Shown here in pieces: positions 44,366-52,666 of a stretch of DNA of 64,000 nucleotides. The DNA is from DVED01 sp963838375 (lineage in GTDB: Bacteria > Cyanobacteriota > Cyanobacteriia > Cyanobacteriales > Geitlerinemataceae). The position numbers and the translations under genes were made by a program. The DNA lies in contig CAWIQY010000003.1 in assembly GCA_963838375.1 (NCBI GenBank), positions 496,001 through 560,000 on the forward strand, given 5' to 3'. How positions within the stretch are numbered: the first letter of the stretch is position 1; each line of letters starts with the position of its first letter. The notes below the pieces were generated by a model, which saw only the letters and a list, made by a program, of their open reading frames with translations, did not search any database and was not told the DNA's origin.

Positions 44366-44512
44366 TAAAGTTTTTTGCTTTTAGCGTGTTTGGTCGAATC
44401 TTCGGACAGTTTATAAGATCGTTCGCGATTCGGGGTTAGTCGTTAATCGACTCCAATCATTGACCCCCCCAAGGATATGATAGGAAGACGATTCAAAATC
44501 TAGACGCTCGGC

Positions 44513-45382
44513 ATGGGAACCATTTGGGAACTTGATTTTTACTCTCGTCCAATTCTGGATGAGAATGGCAAAAAACTTTGGGAGGTGGCAATTTGCGAGA
44601 GTCCGATGACAACGATGCGATCGCCGGATTCGCTATTTCGATACGCGAAATATTGCCCTAGTAACACGGTAAACTCGGTGTGGCTCAGCGCAGCCATTAC
44701 TGAAGCGATGGCGCAAGCCCCCAATCCACCGACAAAAGTTCGGTTCTTCCGGCGGCAGATGAATAATATGATTACCAAAGCCTGTAAAGATTTGGGAATC
44801 GATGCTAGGCTGGGACGTCGGACGATCGCCCTGAATCATTGGTTGAACGATCGGATGGCACAGGTGTATCCCCAAGAACCGAATTACCAAGAAAGTGCGA
44901 TAACGACGGCAACGGTGCGTTACCAAGCACAAAATCCCAAGCGATTGCCAGATGCGGTGCAAGGGCAAAAGTGGGCGTTTGTCAATTTGGACGCCAGTGC
45001 TTTTGCGGATATGGCAGATTGGGAAATTGGCTTTGAGGAAGGATTCCCGTTGGAGTTGGCGGGGATTGATGAGAATGCGGTGATTCCGGGTGCGATCGTC
45101 TTTTCGCCGCGATCGTTACCGTTGGCGGGTTGGATGTCGGGTTTGGAGTTGGGATTTCTCAAATTTGACGATCGCTCTCGCCCTCGGTTGTTGTTAGAAA
45201 CTGGGGCAGATGAATCGTGGATTCTTGCGGATTTGGTGGGGGCGCAAACTCAAGATGAGGGGAAGGGATTTGAGGAGAAAAAACAAAGCGCGAATGGCGT
45301 GCATTTTTTGGCGGTGCAGTCCGATCCAAATGCTCAATCTTTTGCGGGTTTCTGGCTGCTTCAGGAACTGAATTTAGGATAA
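44513..45382 (+). CDS. Tab2/Atab2-family RNA-binding protein
   Basis: This is a 289-residue protein of the Tab2/Atab2 family (DUF1092). The start MGTIWELDFYSRPILDENGKK, the WEVAICE strand, KVRFFRRQMNNMITKACKDL and LGRRTIALNHWL are characteristic. In algae and plants Tab2/Atab2 binds the psaB mRNA and promotes translation of photosystem I reaction-centre subunits; cyanobacterial members are assumed to have a related role. It lies upstream of pmbA with a 51-base gap. Confidence 0.9.
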   Translation: MGTIWELDFYSRPILDENGKKLWEVAICESPMTTMRSPDSLFRYAKYCPSNTVNSVWLSAAITEAMAQAPNPPTKVRFFRRQMNNMITKACKDLGIDARLGRRTIALNHWLNDRMAQVYPQEPNYQESAITTATVRYQAQNPKRLPDAVQGQKWAFVNLDASAFADMADWEIGFEEGFPLELAGIDENAVIPGAIVFSPRSLPLAGWMSGLELGFLKFDDRSRPRLLLETGADESWILADLVGAQTQDEGKGFEEKKQSANGVHFLAVQSDPNAQSFAGFWLLQELNLG

Positions 45383-45433
45383 TTAGTGCGTGTGGCTAGT
45401 TGTTAGTAGGCAATAACCAATAACCCATGACCA

Positions 45434-46732
45434 ATGACCGATGACAACTTCGAGATCGAACAACTCCTGGAATTGGCATTGAAATCGGGTGCCCAGGCGG
45501 CAGAAGTGTTTCAAGCTCGATCGCATTCGCGACCCGTGTCTTTTGAGGCTAATCGACTGAAACAACTCGACAGTGTTGAGTCGGAAGGACTTGCCTTGCG
45601 GTTGTGGAAATCCGGTCGTCCGGGATTGGCGGTGGCTTATGGTACGGTGGATTTCCAGGCTTTGGTCGATCGGGCGATCGCCATCGGTCAACTGAATACG
45701 CCTGAAGAAATTGAACTCAACAGCGATCGTCGGCATCAGTATCCCGACTCGGGGACGGCGGTGAAAATCGAACAGTTAATTGAATGGGGAAAAACGGCGA
45801 TCGCGATTCTACGGGAAGCGTATCCCGAAATTCTCTGCCATGGTGAATGGGAATACGATGTGGAAACCACTCGCTTCATTAATTCCCGAGGTTTGGATTG
45901 TTCCCACACCGACACGACTCTCAATTGTTATCTAGAAACGGAATGGATTCGGGGTGACGATTTCCTCACGGTTTCTGATGGTCAAATCCAACACGATGCT
46001 CTCGATCCGCAATACCTGGCTCAACAAATTCTCCAACGTATAGAATGGGCGAGGGAAAATGTGCCGCCGCCCGTCGGTCGCGTCCCGATTTTATTCACTG
46101 CCAAAGCTGCCGATCTTTTGTGGGGAACGGTTCAATCGGCACTCAATGGCAAACAAGTGATAGAAGGTGCTTCTCCTTGGAGCGATCGTCTCGGCGAACC
46201 CGTCATGTCGTCATTACTCACGCTCTCCCAACATCCCCAAAAAGGTCCGTTTAGCTGTCCGTTCGACGATGAAGGATCGCCCACTCGCCCTACTGTTTTT
46301 GTCCGGCAAGGAGTCTTGCAGCTTTTCTATACAGATTTGGCGATCGGTCGGCGTTTGGGCAGCGGGACGACCGGAAACGGTTTTCGACCGAGTTTGGACA
46401 GTTACCCTTCTCCGGGAGCGTACAATTTTATCGTAAAACCCGGTCAGGGGACGCTAGAAGAGGCGATCGTTCAACTGGATAATGGTTTGATCGTCGATGA
46501 GATTCTCGGTCATGCTAGCGGCATTTCTGGCGATTTTTCTATCAATGTGGCTCTCGGCTATTGGGTGAAAAATGGTCGGGTTATGGGTCGCGTGAAAGAT
46601 ACCATGGTTTCGGGCAATGTCTACAAGGCATTAAAGAAAGTCGCTTACCTCGGTGGCGATGCCGACTGGAACGGGTCTTGCTACACTCCGTCTCTGATTG
46701 TGGAAGGATTGTCGGTGACGGGTCGCGGTTAA
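45434..46732 (+). CDS. pmbA: TldD/PmbA-family protein (PmbA-like)
   Basis: This is a 432-residue protein of the TldD/PmbA (TldE) family. TldD-TldE form a heterodimeric zinc protease that processes peptides such as microcin B17 precursors and CcdA. The HExxxH metal motif of TldD is absent, and the length and the C-terminal GHASGISGDFSINVALGYWV, then VKDTMVSGNVYKAL, fit the PmbA/TldE half. The start codon lies inside degenerate ATGACC repeats (CCCATGACCAATGACCGATG), so two other in-frame or out-of-frame ATGs are close by. Confidence 0.87.
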   Translation: MTDDNFEIEQLLELALKSGAQAAEVFQARSHSRPVSFEANRLKQLDSVESEGLALRLWKSGRPGLAVAYGTVDFQALVDRAIAIGQLNTPEEIELNSDRRHQYPDSGTAVKIEQLIEWGKTAIAILREAYPEILCHGEWEYDVETTRFINSRGLDCSHTDTTLNCYLETEWIRGDDFLTVSDGQIQHDALDPQYLAQQILQRIEWARENVPPPVGRVPILFTAKAADLLWGTVQSALNGKQVIEGASPWSDRLGEPVMSSLLTLSQHPQKGPFSCPFDDEGSPTRPTVFVRQGVLQLFYTDLAIGRRLGSGTTGNGFRPSLDSYPSPGAYNFIVKPGQGTLEEAIVQLDNGLIVDEILGHASGISGDFSINVALGYWVKNGRVMGRVKDTMVSGNVYKALKKVAYLGGDADWNGSCYTPSLIVEGLSVTGRG

Positions 46733-46761
46733 GGGTTAAGAAGGAGTTCAGGAGTTCAGGA

Positions 46762-46789
46762 GTAGGGGCGAACGGCCGTTCGCCCCTAC
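46762..46789. repeat. Perfect 28-base palindrome (REP-like)
   Basis: GTAGGGGCGAACGG is followed directly by its reverse complement CCGTTCGCCCCTAC. It is preceded by GGAGTTCAGGAGTTCAGG. The same GTAGGGGCGAA core occurs in the element inside the radical SAM gene at 54365. Confidence 0.9.
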
Positions 46790-46941
46790 CGGGGGATCGA
46801 ACCCGGAAAATTTGGAGATTTCTGACACCGATGAATCCGGGGGCTTGTATCTGTCGTTTTTCGGGTCAAGCAAAATCACAAGTCATTTTCTGGAGTTTCG
46901 GGCATACAATAGAATACCGTACGTTTTTAATTGAGAATAAA

Positions 46942-47787
46942 GTGAGTTCTAACAAATTAGTCAAACCCTTTTTAAAATGGGCTGGGGGAAAACGGCAACT
47001 GCTGCCAGAAATTCGGCGTTACCTTCCCCAAAAGCTTCAGGGAACGTATTACGAACCGTTTATCGGTGGAGGGGCAGTCTTATTTGACTTTCAACCGAAA
47101 AAAGCCGTAATTAATGATAGTAATTCTGAGTTGATAAACTGTTATGAGGTGATTCGAGATTCCCTAGAAGAGCTGATCGAAAAACTCAGAGAACATCAAG
47201 CAAACCATAGTGAAGATTATTATTATGAAATGAGGAAATGGGATCGAAAAAAAGGTTATCCAGACAGTCGCACTAATATCGAAAGAGCCGCACGAATTAT
47301 TTTCTTAAATAAAACCTGTTACAACGGCTTATTTAGAGTCAACTCTCAAGGTCAATTCAACGTTCCTTTTGGACGTCAAAAAAAGCCGAATTTATTTGAC
47401 GAGGCAGTCTTAAAAGCTGTAAATAAGTATTTAAATAAAACACAAATTTCAATTTTGAATAAAGATTTTGAAAGTGCCTTAGAAGATGCGAAACGAGGCG
47501 ATTTTATCTATTTCGATCCACCTTACGATCCGGTTTCGAGTACAGCTTCTTTTACCGGATATGATGTGAATGGATTCGATCGTAGCGAACAGCGCCGACT
47601 TAAAGAAGTGGTGGACGAACTCGATTCTAGAGGATGTCAGATTTTACTGAGTAATGCTTACACTGATTTTATTCAAAATTTGTACCAAGATTATAAGCCA
47701 ATTACAATATCGGCAACTCGTGCGATTAACTCCAATGCTTTAAAACGGGGAAAAGTTGATGAAATTTTAGTTAAAAATTATGAGTAA
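46942..47787 (+). CDS. DpnM-like N6-adenine DNA methyltransferase (Dam family)
   Basis: This is a 281-residue D12-class adenine methyltransferase. The SAM-binding motif FLKWAGGKRQLLPEIR, the EPFIGGGAV motif and the catalytic DPPYDP are present, and the spacing and many residues follow DpnM (AVINDSNSELINCY, NGLFRVNSQGQFNVPFGR, GDFIYFDPPY). DpnM-like enzymes methylate adenine in GATC, so GATC is the likely target. The GTG at 46942 is chosen as start because it gives the family N-terminus (SSNKLVKPFLKWAGG); the frame is open far upstream without similarity. The gene overlaps the next one by 8 bases. Confidence 0.9.
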   Translation: MSSNKLVKPFLKWAGGKRQLLPEIRRYLPQKLQGTYYEPFIGGGAVLFDFQPKKAVINDSNSELINCYEVIRDSLEELIEKLREHQANHSEDYYYEMRKWDRKKGYPDSRTNIERAARIIFLNKTCYNGLFRVNSQGQFNVPFGRQKKPNLFDEAVLKAVNKYLNKTQISILNKDFESALEDAKRGDFIYFDPPYDPVSSTASFTGYDVNGFDRSEQRRLKEVVDELDSRGCQILLSNAYTDFIQNLYQDYKPITISATRAINSNALKRGKVDEILVKNYE

Positions 47788-48847
47788 TCAAAAAGAGACT
47801 AAAAACGATATAGCATGGAAAACAATCTTTGATAACGATAATCTTTTAAAGATTATTGAAACACGTGGATTTGTTGAGATAACATCAGAACGGATTAACC
47901 GAGAACGTGAAAGCCGATTGATGGCTAAATTCGACCATCGGGTAAACTTGCCTCAAATTTTTAGAGAATATAGCTTATCAATTTTACCCATATCGAGAAA
48001 TAAATATGCGATCGGTCATTTTGAAACTTACTGCAACGTGAAATATAATTCCCAATTGCAAGTAGAACTGATTGATTTTATACCAGAAATTGAAACGATC
48101 GATTATACAAACTTGTATTCAGAAAGTGCCGTGCTGAATTGTGCTTTTAGTACAGGAATTATAGCTCGATTATTTGAGGAAGAGATGTTATATACAGTTT
48201 CTGGAAGAATGTCTACCGATCGATTTAGTTTTAAAATTAAAAATATTAAAGATAAAAGTGATTATCAAATAGACGTTGAAAATTCTCAATGTGAAATAGA
48301 TGCTGGATTTGAAGGAGCTAGTAAATTCTTGATTATTGAAGCAAAAATTGGAAAAGTCGAAGATTTTCTGATTAGACAACTTTACTATCCGTATCGATTA
48401 TGGTCATCTAAAATTAGCAAACCCGTTATCCCTATATTAATGACTTATTCTAATGATATTTTTAGTTTTTTTATCTACGAGTTTGACAATAATTTAGATT
48501 ATAACTCTATAAATTTATTAGAACAGAAAAATTATAGAATAGAATTTCAAGAAATTTCCAGAGAGAATTTCGATAATTTATGGCATCAGATTACTATTAT
48601 TCCAGAACCCGATGGGGTTCCCTTTCCTCAAGCTAATAACTTTGAAAGAGTAATCGATCTTCTATCTCTTTTAGTTGAAAAATCTTTAAGCAAGGACGAA
48701 ATAACAGAAAACTACCAGTTTGATATTAGACAAACGCAATATTATACGGACGCTGCTCGATATTTAGGATTAATTGATAAAGTTTCGGAAAAATCGAACG
48801 GTGAAATTCTATTTAACTTTAACCGATTCAGGCAGTTTTATCCTTAA
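47780..48847 (+). CDS. Restriction endonuclease, as-read N-terminal part
   Basis: These 355 codons as read contain the putative EIDAGF...EAK nuclease core. The final ten residues (NRFRQFYP) are probably out of frame. If the sequence is right, this truncated product may lack the C-terminal helical domain and be inactive or weak. Confidence 0.7.
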   Translation: MSNQKETKNDIAWKTIFDNDNLLKIIETRGFVEITSERINRERESRLMAKFDHRVNLPQIFREYSLSILPISRNKYAIGHFETYCNVKYNSQLQVELIDFIPEIETIDYTNLYSESAVLNCAFSTGIIARLFEEEMLYTVSGRMSTDRFSFKIKNIKDKSDYQIDVENSQCEIDAGFEGASKFLIIEAKIGKVEDFLIRQLYYPYRLWSSKISKPVIPILMTYSNDIFSFFIYEFDNNLDYNSINLLEQKNYRIEFQEISRENFDNLWHQITIIPEPDGVPFPQANNFERVIDLLSLLVEKSLSKDEITENYQFDIRQTQYYTDAARYLGLIDKVSEKSNGEILFNFNRFRQFYP

Positions 48848-49073
48848 AAGCGGACAGAAATATAAAACTCTTAAATTTATTCAAAAAATATTAGAACATC
48901 AAGTTTTTTATCAAGTATTTGCAGAAACACTGAAAAATGGAGAGATTCCCTCTATACCGGAGATTGAAAGAATCATGGCAACTTGTAATTTGGGAATTCA
49001 GGAAAAAACGATTGTTCGTAGATCGAGTACAGTTAGAAGCTGGATTCAGTGGATTTTATCGCAAATAGAATAA
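47780..49073 (+). pseudogene. Type II restriction endonuclease gene, one frameshift
   Basis: This partner gene starts inside the methyltransferase stop. The first frame runs to 48847 (355 codons). A PD-(D/E)XK-like core is visible: CEIDAGFEGASKFLIIEAKIGK. The N-terminal part (LMAKFDHRVNLPQIFREYSLSIL) and VEDFLIRQLYYPYRLW fit a recurrent restriction-enzyme family that I recall as DUF6996/DUF6997, from memory only. The C-terminus continues in the +1 frame from about 48818 (TDSGSFILKSGQKYKTLKFI) to 49073; one extra T in the TTT at 48811-48815 explains the shift. With the repair the protein would be about 430 residues and end in a helical domain. Recognition would match the methyltransferase. AT-richer than neighbours. 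Confidence 0.8.
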
Positions 49074-49077
49074 TGGA

Positions 49078-49138
49078 TCTAGCCAGTCTAAATGCAGTAT
49101 GGAACTTGGGTTACTTGAAATCAAATAGACTGGCTAGA
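49078..49138. terminator. Inverted repeat between restriction and VWA genes
   Basis: The arms TCTAGCCAGTCTA and TAGACTGGCTAGA, 13 bp and perfect, are separated by 35 bases between convergent genes. There is no strong T-run, so termination is plausible but not certain. Confidence 0.5.
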
Positions 49139-49143
49139 TAGAC

Positions 49144-50208
49144 TTATCGTTCCCAGTCCGCTACTTCATACAGAAACCGGGTATTTCCCTTCAACTTGCG
49201 ATTTGCCGAAGTGCTTTGGACAAAAACCACATATTTTTCCAAATTACTGGGTTTAATCCGTACCGTGGTTCCCATGGGTAAACCCAGAATTTCTCGCGCC
49301 GCTTCGCCTTCAAACAAATCGCCGGTCGATCGATCCATCAAGGTAATTTCTTTCTTCCCTTGAATGGTCTCCGTTTTGGTGAACTCATAAAATCCGCGAC
49401 CGGTTTTGAACGCCAAGCCATTTTCCAGAACGAAGGCTTTAATGGAAATATCCCGATCGACTTCTAACATCTGAAAACGTCCCGGCGTCACCGATCGCAA
49501 ATCGGCAACTTCATAGGTCGCCGTTTCTTCTCGTTGCATCAGGGTATTAAACATCTGGTTTAACCCCCGATTCATCCGTCCATCCTCGACGATTTCCTGT
49601 TCGTACGCTTGAAGTTGTTCGTCGGAAGATTGTTGGTAACAGACAGCCAAAAATAAATCGGTAATGTAGGCGAATTGGTCTAAATTTAAATGAAATCCAC
49701 CGCCGCGTTCGGCAAGTTCTTTGTAAAATAGGTTGGCATGAGAACGGTTCAGCGCTTGCACGCCGTAAATGGAAACACCCAATCCTGCTAATTGGTCGGT
49801 TTCTTTGCGCCAATTCAATTTTTTGGGGGTTTGTGCGGGTGCGTGGGGAATATCGTCGCCGATTAACACCAAGGTTTTAGAAGCTTCTGATGTCCAAGAT
49901 AAGGATTGCGCTTCGTGGAGTACCAGTTCGTAACATTCCGGTGCGTCTCCGCCTCCGGTGGGTTTGACGTGGGTGACAAACTCGCAAATGGCATCGACAT
50001 CTCCGGACAAGTCAAAGAGTTGGGTGACGTAGGTAGAACCCGCATCGCAATAGTCTCCATGAGCGATGATACCGATGCGAATTCCGGGAATTTCATCCAG
50101 CAATCGTGTGACGGTGTTTTTGATTTTCCGCCGGACTTGGGTGAGGCAAGGATACATACTTCCGGTGGTATCAAAACTGAAGACAACTTCAATATTTTTC
50201 CGAGTCAT
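49144..50208 (-). CDS. VWA-domain protein
   Basis: This is a 354-residue soluble protein. Residues 1-190 form a von Willebrand factor A domain with the metal site DxTGS (VVFSFDTTGSMYPC), a Thr in GGGDAPE and an Asp in VLIGDDIPH. The remainder is a beta-rich domain without family resemblance (GRFQMLEVDRDISIKAFVLENG). VWA domains mediate metal-dependent protein contacts. The MTRKNIEVV start is chosen; an ATG five codons upstream is possible. The upstream region holds a duplicated promoter module, so expression may be regulated. Confidence 0.85.
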   Translation of the reverse strand: MTRKNIEVVFSFDTTGSMYPCLTQVRRKIKNTVTRLLDEIPGIRIGIIAHGDYCDAGSTYVTQLFDLSGDVDAICEFVTHVKPTGGGDAPECYELVLHEAQSLSWTSEASKTLVLIGDDIPHAPAQTPKKLNWRKETDQLAGLGVSIYGVQALNRSHANLFYKELAERGGGFHLNLDQFAYITDLFLAVCYQQSSDEQLQAYEQEIVEDGRMNRGLNQMFNTLMQREETATYEVADLRSVTPGRFQMLEVDRDISIKAFVLENGLAFKTGRGFYEFTKTETIQGKKEITLMDRSTGDLFEGEAAREILGLPMGTTVRIKPSNLEKYVVFVQSTSANRKLKGNTRFLYEVADWER

Positions 50209-50404
50209 AATAGGAAACCTCACAAGTTTTGGAGCTAGATTTTGACTGCAAGTGTTTCACTCGATCGGGCGATACTTTAATAGAGTCACGGTGCGATCGC
50301 GCGTCTGGATTTGAGCTGACAGAAACATCAGTCCGCAGCTATTTTCAGTTGTAGATGCTTTCGGTACTTTTGAGGGAGAAACGTTTCTTGAAATAGAAAA
50401 TAGT

Positions 50405-50547
50405 ACAATAAGTAGTTACGGCTTCGCCTTCAAAACTATTCTATCACATCTATAGAACCTTGCAAACTCGTTGTCTTAATGAGTTTGTTATCAGTTTTAT
50501 TGACTTTGTTATCAGTAATTTTAGGCGATCGCACCAGATTGGAGTTT
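50405..50547 (-). promoter_or_regulatory. Duplicated promoter module, copy 1
   Basis: This 143-base unit is repeated at 50575-50717. Read on the minus strand it has TTGCAA (50460-50465), a 16-base spacer and TAGAAT (50438-50443), directed at the VWA gene. Upstream lie two GTTATCA-type direct repeats and a HIP1 octamer. Confidence 0.55.
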
Positions 50548-50574
50548 AGAAAAACAACTTTCAATGAATTACGT

Positions 50575-50717
50575 ACGATAAGTAGTTATAGCTTCGCCAC
50601 TGATTACACTCTACCACATGGCGGAAACCGCGTCAATTGGTTCAACTAATGAGTTTATTCTCATTTTTATTGACTTTGTTATCAATAATTTGAGGCGATC
50701 GCACCAGATTAGAGTTT
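50575..50717 (-). promoter_or_regulatory. Duplicated promoter module, copy 2
   Basis: This second 143-base unit has its period 170 bases from copy 1. On the minus strand it has TTGACG (50631-50636), a 17-base spacer and TAGAGT (50608-50613), a good sigma-70-type promoter. Downstream GGCGAAGC and ACTACTTAT are kept in both copies. Confidence 0.6.
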
Positions 50718-51016
50718 GGGCGATCGAATTTTCCTCATTGCGATCGCCTTAGCTCAGAATCTGATTTTGGTCACGCATAACACTTGTGAATTTGGGCACA
50801 TTGAGGGTTTGACCTATGAAAATTGGGAGGTTGAACGATGACTTGGGGCAGAAACCCTATCGGAAAATCGTAGATCGGATCGACGGCGCTCCTGAGTTAC
50901 CAGATTTCAGCTTACCGATGGCTAAAATTTGGGAATTGGGTAGGCACAATCCTCTTCGAGATTTTTGAGCCTTTTTAGGCTGTGATATGCTCAAAAGGTG
51001 CAAAAGTTTGAGTATT

Positions 51017-51355
51017 ATGAGCGGAATTAACCGTGATATTTTTCTTGACCCTAAACATATTCCTAAACATCTACCCAATACCCCTAAATCGCAGAGATTG
51101 CTTCTACGAGGACGTGCAACTCACGTTTTCAATGATGAGGATACGATGCTACAAGTTGCTCGAGCTATCATAGAAAGAGGTGAATATACAGGCCGCATTC
51201 GGAACTACGATCGCTACGGGTTATTTTTTGCCGAGGCGATCGGCGATCGGATCGATCCAGACGGTTCGAGAACTCCTTTATTCTACGGTGAGGTAAAAAT
51301 TGATGCAAACAACCGATACCATACAATCCCTCGCACCCGACCTAGTGAAGGATAA
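51017..51355 (+). CDS. Candidate orphan toxin-domain protein
   Basis: This is a 112-residue protein. The pattern LPNTPKSQRLLLRGRATHVF, TMLQVARAIIERGEYTGRIR and YGEVKIDANNRYHTIPRTRPS resembles C-terminal effector domains of polymorphic or secreted toxins found in cyanobacteria (I recall DUF6972, unconfirmed). His, Arg and Tyr residues near the end could form an RNase-type site. The ATG at 51017 is chosen over an upstream ATG at 50987. It has no delivery domain of its own. The next gene overlaps it by 53 bases, typical of a toxin-immunity pair. Confidence 0.65.
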   Translation: MSGINRDIFLDPKHIPKHLPNTPKSQRLLLRGRATHVFNDEDTMLQVARAIIERGEYTGRIRNYDRYGLFFAEAIGDRIDPDGSRTPLFYGEVKIDANNRYHTIPRTRPSEG

Positions 51356-51575
51356 TTGGAACTTCCTAGAAGTTTGGGTAGATCCCATGCAATCTCCTCC
51401 CTATATCCTGCTATTACTCGGCGACAAAACGAAGGGTTGCTATGTCTTCGATCCTGCCGAACATTATAGTTTGGTTAAAGCTTTCCAGGACTATGAAGAA
51501 GCTCAACTCTGGCTTTTGGAAGATGAATACGAGCCAGTGGAAGGGAGATTATCCATATCTGAAGTTCAAGCGTAA
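51303..51575 (+). CDS. Small acidic protein, possible immunity protein
   Basis: This is a 90-residue, acidic protein (EVWVDPMQSPPYILLLLGDK, DYEEAQLWLLEDEYEPVEGR). It overlaps the preceding gene by 53 bases in another frame, implying coupled translation. The small size, negative charge and location fit an immunity protein for the upstream toxin-like domain; no family is recognised. Confidence 0.65.
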   Translation: MQTTDTIQSLAPDLVKDNWNFLEVWVDPMQSPPYILLLLGDKTKGCYVFDPAEHYSLVKAFQDYEEAQLWLLEDEYEPVEGRLSISEVQA

Positions 51576-51589
51576 ATCTGAGTTTCCTA

Positions 51590-52327
51590 ATGAGCAGCAC
51601 AAGCCGCGTTATATTCTATCCAGGAAATGACCCCGAAATGTTTCGCGCCTCATTGACAGCAAGAGAAACATTTCGATATTTCTGGTATCAACAAGCATTA
51701 GATTTTAACAGAATTGTACCTGCGTTAGAACGATCGTGCCTTAAAATTGCATTTTCTGATGACTTTTCCGACCCAGACTCTCCTGTAGAGCATATGTGGG
51801 TGGATTCTGTAAACTTTGATGGAGTAGAGATCGATGGCATTTTAATTAGTTCGCCGAATTGGTTAAAGTCTGTCCGAGAAGGCGAGACAGTCTCGTTCCC
51901 ATTAGAACAACTTGGCGATTGGATCTGCGTTCTCGACGGTATCGTATACGGTTCTTACACGATCCAGGTACTCCGCTCTCGAATGAACGAACGGGAAAGA
52001 AGACAACATGATAATGCTTGGAGGTTGTCTTTTCCCGCTTTAGGTACGACAATTTTGCCAGATCTCAACGAAAAGTTTGAAGAGGTAATTGCCAATTTGA
52101 CGACGGATGAAATTGCTAAGAATCCAGCAATTGTTGAGGAAAGGTTTGAGAATGGTCGAACTTTGCTCCACTTGGAATCTCTATACGGTAGGGTGTCAGT
52201 TGTTAAAGTTATTTTGGATGGTGGGGGATCCCCCACAACTCTCTGTAACCGTGGATGGACGGCAAGCGAGTATGCAAAATCGCTTAACTGGAAAGAGGTA
52301 CTTGCTTTGCTAAAACAAGCGGTATAA
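51590..52327 (+). CDS. DUF2314 protein with ankyrin-like C-terminus
   Basis: This is a 245-residue protein, 14 bases after the previous gene. Residues about 50-145 fit DUF2314 (EHMWVDSVNFDGVEIDGILI, GETVSFPLEQLGDWICVLDG, NERERRQHDNAW). The C-terminus has an ankyrin-like pair of helices (NGRTLLHLESLYGRVSVVKV, GWTASEYAKSLNWKEVLALL). DUF2314 and ankyrin domains are both known among immunity proteins of polymorphic toxin systems, which fits the cassette. Confidence 0.72.
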   Translation: MSSTSRVIFYPGNDPEMFRASLTARETFRYFWYQQALDFNRIVPALERSCLKIAFSDDFSDPDSPVEHMWVDSVNFDGVEIDGILISSPNWLKSVREGETVSFPLEQLGDWICVLDGIVYGSYTIQVLRSRMNERERRQHDNAWRLSFPALGTTILPDLNEKFEEVIANLTTDEIAKNPAIVEERFENGRTLLHLESLYGRVSVVKVILDGGGSPTTLCNRGWTASEYAKSLNWKEVLALLKQAV

Positions 52328-52666
52328 TACTTAGGGCTTGAAGTAAGTAGAATGTAGCTATCGCTAGATAGGATAAACTTATATGACTGGCTATATTGAG
52401 GATAGCTCCGACGAGGGTAGATTGCTACTCCAAATTAGTAAAGCATCTTTGCAATCTCTATTCCGATGTCTGGATAAAATTCGATCTTCTTCGGCAGACA
52501 TAATTTCAATACTTGCATGAGTTTTGAAGTCGCCATCTCCATGATTTAATAAAAAATTTAGGATATTGAGTGAGTTATCGATACTCAATATCCCTTACCC
52601 CTCTTTGTCAGCCAAAAGTACGATAAGATCTTACTCCACCCAGAAGTTCTCTAGATAGTAGACGTA
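52328..52666. other. Intergenic stretch with a hairpin
   Basis: No convincing gene is seen; a 65-codon minus-strand frame has no family resemblance. A perfect 11-bp inverted repeat (GGATATTGAGT and ACTCAATATCC, 52561-52593) lies 74 bases before the radical SAM start and may be a terminator of the upstream cassette. Confidence 0.55.

Larger units (their letters stand above)
50209..51016. other. Intergenic stretch with promoter duplication
   Basis: There is no gene here. Two copies of a 143-base module occupy 50405-50717. The region 50720-51016 precedes the plus-strand cassette and includes a direct HIP1-core run (GCGATCGCC), but I see no clear promoter there. Confidence 0.5.

Noticed and set aside
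52391..52588. 65-codon minus-strand frame
   Set aside because: No family resemblance; it overlaps the hairpin before the radical SAM gene.
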